Part shown: one piece after another, positions 6,759-10,588 of the stretch
Position numbering within the stretch: position 1 is the first letter of the stretch
Layout: every line of letters begins with the position of its first letter
NCBI GenBank assembly: GCA_903915315.1
Contig: CAIWSO010000522.1
Coordinates: 1 to 10,588, forward strand
Source of the DNA: an uncultured Spartobacteria bacterium
GTDB taxonomy: Bacteria; Verrucomicrobiota; Verrucomicrobiia; Chthoniobacterales; Terrimicrobiaceae
Reading direction: 5' to 3'
DNA length: 10,588 nucleotides
Notes under the pieces: generated by a model
Database searches by the model: none
What the model was told of the DNA's origin: nothing
What the model saw: only the letters and a program-made list of their open reading frames with translations
Made by a program: the position numbers and the translations under genes

Positions 6759-7013
6759 CTATTCGGGCTGTAGAAGACCCTTATGCGCGCCGTCACAAAA
6801 CGGCGCGTTTTGGGATTGCTTGCATTGGCAAAGCCAAGCCGGACCGGTCTTTTCTGCCGTGAATTTCTGCGGTGTGAATCCCTTGCCTTTGTGTGATCCA
6901 TCACAGAAAGGCTGCGTCGCGGAAAGTCCGCAGGTGCAAAACCAATAGTCCTTGCCAGCCTCGAGTTCAACTTTAGCAGGGGCGGTAGCAGCAATGTGTG
7001 GCGTGGGATTCAT
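6759..7013 (-). CDS. Tandem CDGSH iron-sulfur domain protein
   Basis: A small (84-residue) protein with two complete CDGSH-type zinc-finger-like motifs, each of the form C-x-C-x2-S-x3-P-x-C-D-G-(S/A)-H. The first is CTCGLSATQPFCDGSH with ligands Cys26, Cys28, Cys37 and His41; the second is CQCKQSQNAPFCDGAH with Cys62, Cys64, Cys73 and His77. In the mitoNEET family each such set (3 Cys, 1 His) holds a redox-active [2Fe-2S] cluster, so two clusters per chain are expected. There is no signal peptide or membrane segment. ATG 7013 (MNPTPHIAATAP) is chosen because it gives a typical compact protein; an upstream in-frame ATG at 7082 would add 23 unrelated residues and run into the AT-rich promoter zone. 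The role is probably electron transfer or cluster transfer; partner unknown. The gene end overlaps a terminator-like hairpin serving the opposite strand. Confidence 0.92.
   Translation of the reverse strand: MNPTPHIAATAPAKVELEAGKDYWFCTCGLSATQPFCDGSHKGKGFTPQKFTAEKTGPAWLCQCKQSQNAPFCDGAHKGLLQPE
6786..6811 (+). terminator. Intrinsic terminator-like hairpin for the aminotransferase, inside the CDGSH coding region
   Basis: CGCGCCGT (6786-6793), a 6-nt loop and ACGGCGCG (6800-6807) form a perfect 8-bp GC-rich stem followed directly by TTTT (6808-6811). It lies 55 nt past the aminotransferase stop on the plus strand. On the minus strand the same bases encode the NAPFCDGA part of the second CDGSH motif. 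The T-tract polarity fits termination of plus-strand transcripts only. Confidence 0.6.
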
Positions 7014-7095
7014 GTGTGGAAGTGTGACTTTGCGCCTCACGTTTGGCAATGCATCTTGGCGAATAGAAGGGACCAAAAGCAAAATAATACATTAT

Positions 7096-7123
7096 TTGAA
7101 ACATTATTCTTGACAATCATAAT
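7096..7123 (+). promoter_or_regulatory. Candidate sigma70-type promoter of the ATPase gene
   Basis: An AT-rich island (about 7078-7135) contrasts with GC-rich flanks. TTGAAA (7096-7101), a 16-bp spacer and CATAAT (7118-7123) resemble -35 and -10 boxes. A TTGACA also occurs at 7110-7115 but has no good -10 at standard spacing. If the first pair is used, transcription would start near 7130, leaving a leader of only about 14 nt before ATG 7144. Confidence 0.45.
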
Positions 7124-7143
7124 AATTACCCCATTTTGTGACG

Positions 7144-8409
7144 ATGAAGCTGGCCTTTACCAATCGGGTCCGGGAGTTGAATGAGCTTGATACCGCGGCG
7201 CGGGCGGGTGGGTTGGTGGTGCTTTTTGGTCGGCGGCGTGTCGGTAAGACGCGACTACTCACCCATTGGCTGGAAAAACGGGCCGGGGTTTACAGCCAGG
7301 CCATCGAAGCGGCCGCGCCGATTCAGATTGAGCAAACCGTGCGCGACATTGGAACCGCTCTTCCCGCAGGCATCCAGCCCAAGACTTGGATGGAATTTTT
7401 TGAACTTCTGCGCTACGGCCCGAAAGGAACCGTGCTTTGCCTAGATGAATTTCCCTATTTGGCCAACTCTGACGCCTCATTGCCGAGTGTAGTGCAGCGT
7501 TGGCTCGACCACTACCGTCCGGAGGGATTCACGCTGGTGCTGTCTGGCTCCAGCACGGGAGCGATGAACGATTGTTTCCTGAACCGTGCCGCGCCGCTCT
7601 ACCAGCGTGCACGCAAACTCATCCACTTGGAGCCGATGGATTACGCCGCCTTTTGCGAGGCGTGCGGTTTGGACCGCTCGAACCAAGAGTCCTTCACCCT
7701 CTACGCGCTTGTGGGAGGGATTCCGAAATACTGGGAATTTGTCGAAGCCGGAGCCACGGCGTTGGATTTGGCAGAGGAGCTGTTCTTCGGGCCATCGGCC
7801 TTTCTGGAGGACGAGCCATTGCGCATCCTCCGCGAGGAGCGGATCGCCGGCCTAACACCTTTATCCGTGCTGGAAGCGGTCGGTCGCGGTGCATCGAAGA
7901 CATCCGAGATCGCCGCCCGGTTGGGAACAGCCCAAACGAACCTCGGACGCACCCTTCAGCAGCTCCTTGACGCTTCCCTGCTCGAACGCGAAATCCCCTT
8001 TGGCGAAAGCCTGCGAACGACCAAGAAAACGCTCTATCGCATCGGCGATCCCGCCCTCCGGTTTTGGTTCCGCGTTTACTCCTCGCAGCGAAGCCTCTGG
8101 CGCCGCCTTGCCGTTGAAGAAAAAATAAAGTTTCTGCACGACCATGCCGCAACAGTTTTTGAAGACTACTGCCGATCACGGCATGCCGATGCATCGCGAT
8201 ATTGGGAAGCGGGAGCGGAATTCGACTTCGTGCGCCAAGATGACAAACAATTCATGGTCTCCGAGGTGAAATTTAAATCCCTCTCGCCTCAAGATCGCAT
8301 AGGTTTGAAAAAACAAATCTCCGCCAAGTGGGAAAAAACCCGCCTCAGCCGCCAACTCCCCGCCTATACAATCGAGATTCTGGACATCTCCACGCTGACA
8401 GATGGCTGA
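7144..8409 (+). CDS. Archaeal-type AAA ATPase with DUF234 / PD-(D/E)XK-like C-terminus
   Basis: A 421-residue ATPase of the COG1672 type (Pfam ATPase_2 plus DUF234). Seen in order: the N-terminal box FTNRVRELNELD; Walker A GRRRVGKT (residues 29-36); Walker B VLCLDEFPYLA with Asp101-Glu102; sensor-1-like TLVLSGSSTGAM; the family hallmark YALVGGIPKYWEFV; a winged helix-turn-helix (SVLEAVGRGASKTSEIAARLGTAQTNLGRTLQQLLDASLLERE); and a C-terminal DUF234 region with GAEFDFV...FMVSEVKFKS. There Asp361, Glu374 and Lys376 match the D-(x)n-E-x-K pattern of restriction-endonuclease-fold proteins. The family is abundant in archaea and patchy in bacteria; its function is poorly known. ATG 7144 is preferred over in-frame GTG 7138. 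The gene stands alone behind an AT-rich promoter, with proS 73 bp downstream. Nuclease activity is inference from the motif. Confidence 0.9.
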   Translation: MKLAFTNRVRELNELDTAARAGGLVVLFGRRRVGKTRLLTHWLEKRAGVYSQAIEAAAPIQIEQTVRDIGTALPAGIQPKTWMEFFELLRYGPKGTVLCLDEFPYLANSDASLPSVVQRWLDHYRPEGFTLVLSGSSTGAMNDCFLNRAAPLYQRARKLIHLEPMDYAAFCEACGLDRSNQESFTLYALVGGIPKYWEFVEAGATALDLAEELFFGPSAFLEDEPLRILREERIAGLTPLSVLEAVGRGASKTSEIAARLGTAQTNLGRTLQQLLDASLLEREIPFGESLRTTKKTLYRIGDPALRFWFRVYSSQRSLWRRLAVEEKIKFLHDHAATVFEDYCRSRHADASRYWEAGAEFDFVRQDDKQFMVSEVKFKSLSPQDRIGLKKQISAKWEKTRLSRQLPAYTIEILDISTLTDG

Positions 8410-8482
8410 ATGAGGAAAAAATGAGCCAGGTCATGTGAAAAAGGTCTTTACGATCCGCCGAGGGTCGCAATCATTTCCGGCC

Positions 8483-10003
8483 ATGAGCGATAAACAGCAG
8501 ACCGCAGTGACTCCCCGTAGGGATGAAGATTTTCCGGAATGGTATCAGCAGGTGATTAAGGCCTCGGATTTGGCCGAGAACTCGGAGGTGCGCGGGTGCA
8601 TGGTCATCAAGCCTTGGGGTTACGCGCTCTGGGAGCGGATGCAACGCGTGCTGGATGGCATGTTCAAAGCCACAGGCCATCGTAACGCGTATTTCCCATT
8701 GTTCATTCCACTGAGCTATCTCGAAAAAGAGGCGGCCCACGTGGAAGGGTTCGCTAAGGAATGCGCGGTCGTGACTCATCACCGCCTTGAAGCGAAAGAT
8801 GGAAAACTCGTGCCTGCTGGGCAGCTTTCGGAACCGCTCGTGGTTCGACCCACGTCAGAAACCATCATCGGTGCGGCTTATGCGCGATGGGTGAAATCCT
8901 GGCGCGATCTTCCCATCCTTCTCAATCAATGGGCCAACGTCGTCCGCTGGGAGATGCGTCCGCGTCTTTTCTTGCGCACCGCCGAGTTCTTGTGGCAGGA
9001 GGGCCATACCGCCCACGAAACACGCGAGGAGGCCGAGGTGGAGACGATGAAAATGCTGCGCGTCTATGAGACGTTCGCACGCGACTTCCTGGCCCTCCCC
9101 GTATTGTGCGGCGAGAAGAGCGAGAGCGAACGATTCCCTGGTGCCGTGCAGACCTACTGCATTGAGGCCATGGTTCAGGATCGCAAGGCGATCCAAGCAG
9201 GAACATCGCACTTCTTGGGTCAGAATTTTTCGAAGGCTTCGGGAATCCAATTTCAATCGCGCGCCGGCCAACTCGAGCACGCTTGGACGACCAGTTGGGG
9301 CGTGAGCACACGCCTCATCGGCACGCTCATCATGATGCATTCCGATGACGATGGATTGGTCGTACCTCCGCGCATCGCTGATACCCACGTTGTCATTGTT
9401 CCGATCACTCCAAAAGAGGACGGCAAAGCCGCTATCATTGAAGCAGCCGAGTCGCTTGCAGCCTCGCTCCGAGCGATAAGCTACCATGGTGCGCCATTGG
9501 GCGTGGAAGTCGACAACCGCGACCTCGGCGGCGGAGTTAAAAATTGGGAATGGATCAAAAAAGGCGTTCCCATTCGTATCGAGATCGGCCCGCGCGACCT
9601 CGCGCAGGGAACCGCCGCCGTCGCTCGCCGGGATCGCGGACCTAAGGAAAAAGCCTTTTTGCCGCTCGCGGAAATACCCGCCACAGCCCCTCAAATCCTC
9701 GATGAGATCCAATCTGCCCTCCTCGAACGCGCAACAACCTTCCGCGATGCGAACACGCGGCAGATCGATACGAAGGAAGAATTTTACCAGTTCTTCACTC
9801 CATCGAATGCCGCCAAACCCGAGATTCACGGCGGCTTCGCGCTCACCCATTGGAACGGCAGCGCGACCGTAGAGGAGCAGATCAAAACCGATCTCAAGGT
9901 CACGATCCGCTGCATTCCCTTTGTTGATGCCCCTGAAGCAGGCACCTGTCCGTTCACGGGAGAACCCAGTCGCCAGCGCGTCATTTGGGCAAAGTCCTAC
10001 TAA
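8483..10003 (+). CDS. proS: Prolyl-tRNA synthetase, archaeal/eukaryotic type (ProS type 3)
   Basis: Attaches proline to tRNA-Pro in the cytoplasm using ATP. The 506-residue product has the architecture of the archaeal/eukaryotic class: no editing-domain insertion, and a C-terminal extension after the anticodon-binding domain. Seen: FPEWYQQVIKASDLAENSEVRGCMVIKPWGYALWE; the proline-binding RPTSE (about residues 123-127); class II motif 2 RWEMRPRLFLRTAEFLWQEGHTAH (about 155-178); motif 3 GVSTRLIGTLIMMHSDDDGLVVPP (about 273-296); the anticodon-binding domain from THVVIVPI; and the terminal ...RVIWAKSY with the conserved final Tyr. The cysteines that bind zinc in the C-terminal domain of many relatives are mostly replaced here (HWNGSATVEE, TCPFTGE). 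ATG 8483 (MSDKQQ) is chosen by family length; in-frame GTG 8435 would add 16 residues. No Shine-Dalgarno motif is seen upstream of 8483. Confidence 0.96.
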   Translation: MSDKQQTAVTPRRDEDFPEWYQQVIKASDLAENSEVRGCMVIKPWGYALWERMQRVLDGMFKATGHRNAYFPLFIPLSYLEKEAAHVEGFAKECAVVTHHRLEAKDGKLVPAGQLSEPLVVRPTSETIIGAAYARWVKSWRDLPILLNQWANVVRWEMRPRLFLRTAEFLWQEGHTAHETREEAEVETMKMLRVYETFARDFLALPVLCGEKSESERFPGAVQTYCIEAMVQDRKAIQAGTSHFLGQNFSKASGIQFQSRAGQLEHAWTTSWGVSTRLIGTLIMMHSDDDGLVVPPRIADTHVVIVPITPKEDGKAAIIEAAESLAASLRAISYHGAPLGVEVDNRDLGGGVKNWEWIKKGVPIRIEIGPRDLAQGTAAVARRDRGPKEKAFLPLAEIPATAPQILDEIQSALLERATTFRDANTRQIDTKEEFYQFFTPSNAAKPEIHGGFALTHWNGSATVEEQIKTDLKVTIRCIPFVDAPEAGTCPFTGEPSRQRVIWAKSY

Positions 10004-10052
10004 ATTGCAATCAACCCGTGACGCGGGATGGCTGTGCGTGTAGTGATAGTAA

Positions 10053-10588
10053 ATGAACAAGAAGACTTTTGCGGAATTGGGCGTCTCGCCCGAGATTTTA
10101 AAGGCCATCAGCGATCTCGGATTTGAGGAACCCTCGCCGATCCAAGCATCGGCTATTCCCGTGCTGCTTGAGGGTCACGATGTCGTTGGACAATCCCAAA
10201 CAGGCTCTGGAAAAACGGCCGCATTTGCTATTCCCGCGATTGAACTTTGCCAAGCCGCGGATCGCTCCGTTCAAGTCCTGATCCTCTGTCCGACACGTGA
10301 GTTGGCGACACAGGTCGCTGATGAAGTTCATAAACTCACCGCCCACAAACGCGGCATTCACGCCGTACCCATCTACGGTGGCGCCTCCTATGAGCGTCAG
10401 TTTTTCGAACTCAAAAAAGGCGTTCAAATCGTCATCGGCACGCCCGGTCGCCTGATGGACCACATGGATCGCGGCACACTCGATCTCAGCAATGTCAAAA
10501 TGGTCATCCTCGATGAGGCCGACCGAATGCTGGACATGGGCTTCCGCGAAGACATTGAAAAAATCCTTCGCTCAACCCCCACGGAACG
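10053..10588 (+). CDS. DEAD-box ATP-dependent RNA helicase, 3'-truncated by the window
   Basis: Unwinds RNA duplexes with ATP, in ribosome assembly or mRNA turnover. 178 residues are visible, covering most of the first RecA-like domain. Seen: the Q motif TFAELGVSPEILKAISDLGFEEPSPIQASAIP with Gln31; motif I SQTGSGKT (residues 48-55); motif Ia PTRELATQV; the GG motif YGGASYERQ; motif Ib TPGRLMDHM; and motif II DEAD at residues 154-157, followed by RMLDMGF. The protein starts directly at the Q motif, with no N-terminal extension, as in DeaD, CshA and RhlE. Which subfamily it belongs to depends on the missing C-terminus. It follows proS by 49 bp, close enough for cotranscription; only a weak 4-bp CCCG/CGGG stem lies between, so I do not call a terminator. 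Confidence 0.95.
   Translation, partial: MNKKTFAELGVSPEILKAISDLGFEEPSPIQASAIPVLLEGHDVVGQSQTGSGKTAAFAIPAIELCQAADRSVQVLILCPTRELATQVADEVHKLTAHKRGIHAVPIYGGASYERQFFELKKGVQIVIGTPGRLMDHMDRGTLDLSNVKMVILDEADRMLDMGFREDIEKILRSTPTE

Noticed and set aside
3984..8430. 12-mer AAATGAGCCAGG found both at 3984-3995 and at 8419-8430
   Set aside because: No similarity extends beyond it, and such a short match can occur by chance; both are near gene ends but give only tiny open frames.
10004..10052. CCCG-TGACG-CGGG inverted repeat between proS and the helicase
   Set aside because: The stem is only 4 bp with no T-tract; too weak to call a terminator.
8855..10108. 417-aa open frame on the minus strand opposite proS
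   Set aside because: It is antisense to conserved ProRS motifs 2 and 3 and runs into the helicase start; no family resemblance.
1..10588. tRNA genes, rRNA genes, CRISPR arrays, riboswitches
   Set aside because: I read the intergenic regions on both strands and saw no cloverleaf, regularly spaced repeats or known riboswitch core.

Overview
The window (about 10.6 kb, moderately GC-rich) looks like a bacterial chromosome segment. It carries housekeeping genes (DNA polymerase III delta subunit, prolyl-tRNA synthetase, DEAD-box RNA helicase) beside plant-polysaccharide and xylose genes. My best guess is a free-living member of the Verrucomicrobiota/PVC group. The clues are the archaeal/eukaryotic-type ProRS, a secreted GH3 enzyme with a PA14 insertion, the 'TTAACCACAGAG' intergenic repeat and the absence of Shine-Dalgarno motifs. 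This assignment is inference and is not proven by any single gene.

Layout. 1-1077 (+): 3' part of a xylulokinase gene. 1080-1297: a repeat element (copy A) that fills almost all of the gap to the next gene. 1329-3989 (+): a secreted GH3 beta-xylosidase/beta-glucosidase. 3990-4416: a 427-bp non-coding stretch with a hairpin, an inverted second copy of the repeat element (copy B, 4157-4334) and a 'CTCTGTGTCCTCTGTG' tandem repeat. 4417-5523 (-): holA. 5524-5654: a divergent promoter region with a palindrome. 5655-6731 (+): a class V aminotransferase. 6759-7013 (-): a small tandem-CDGSH iron-sulfur protein, convergent with the aminotransferase. 7014-7143: an AT-rich promoter region. 7144-8409 (+): an AAA ATPase with a DUF234-type nuclease-like C-terminus. 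8483-10003 (+): proS. 10053-10588 (+): 5' part of a DEAD-box helicase gene.

Functionally, the first two genes form a plausible xylose unit. The exported GH3 enzyme would release xylose from xylo-oligosaccharides, and xylulokinase would feed it, after isomerisation by an isomerase not seen here, into the pentose phosphate pathway. The remaining genes are an assortment of core functions, each with its own spacing, and no long operon is evident.

The most noteworthy non-coding feature is the pair of diverged, inverted, MITE-like elements (ends ATACCA/TGGTAT) that bracket the GH3 gene. No transposase is visible. A second notable point is a terminator-like hairpin for the aminotransferase gene that lies inside the coding sequence of the second CDGSH motif of the convergent gene. 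I found no tRNA, rRNA, CRISPR array or clearly new multi-gene system.
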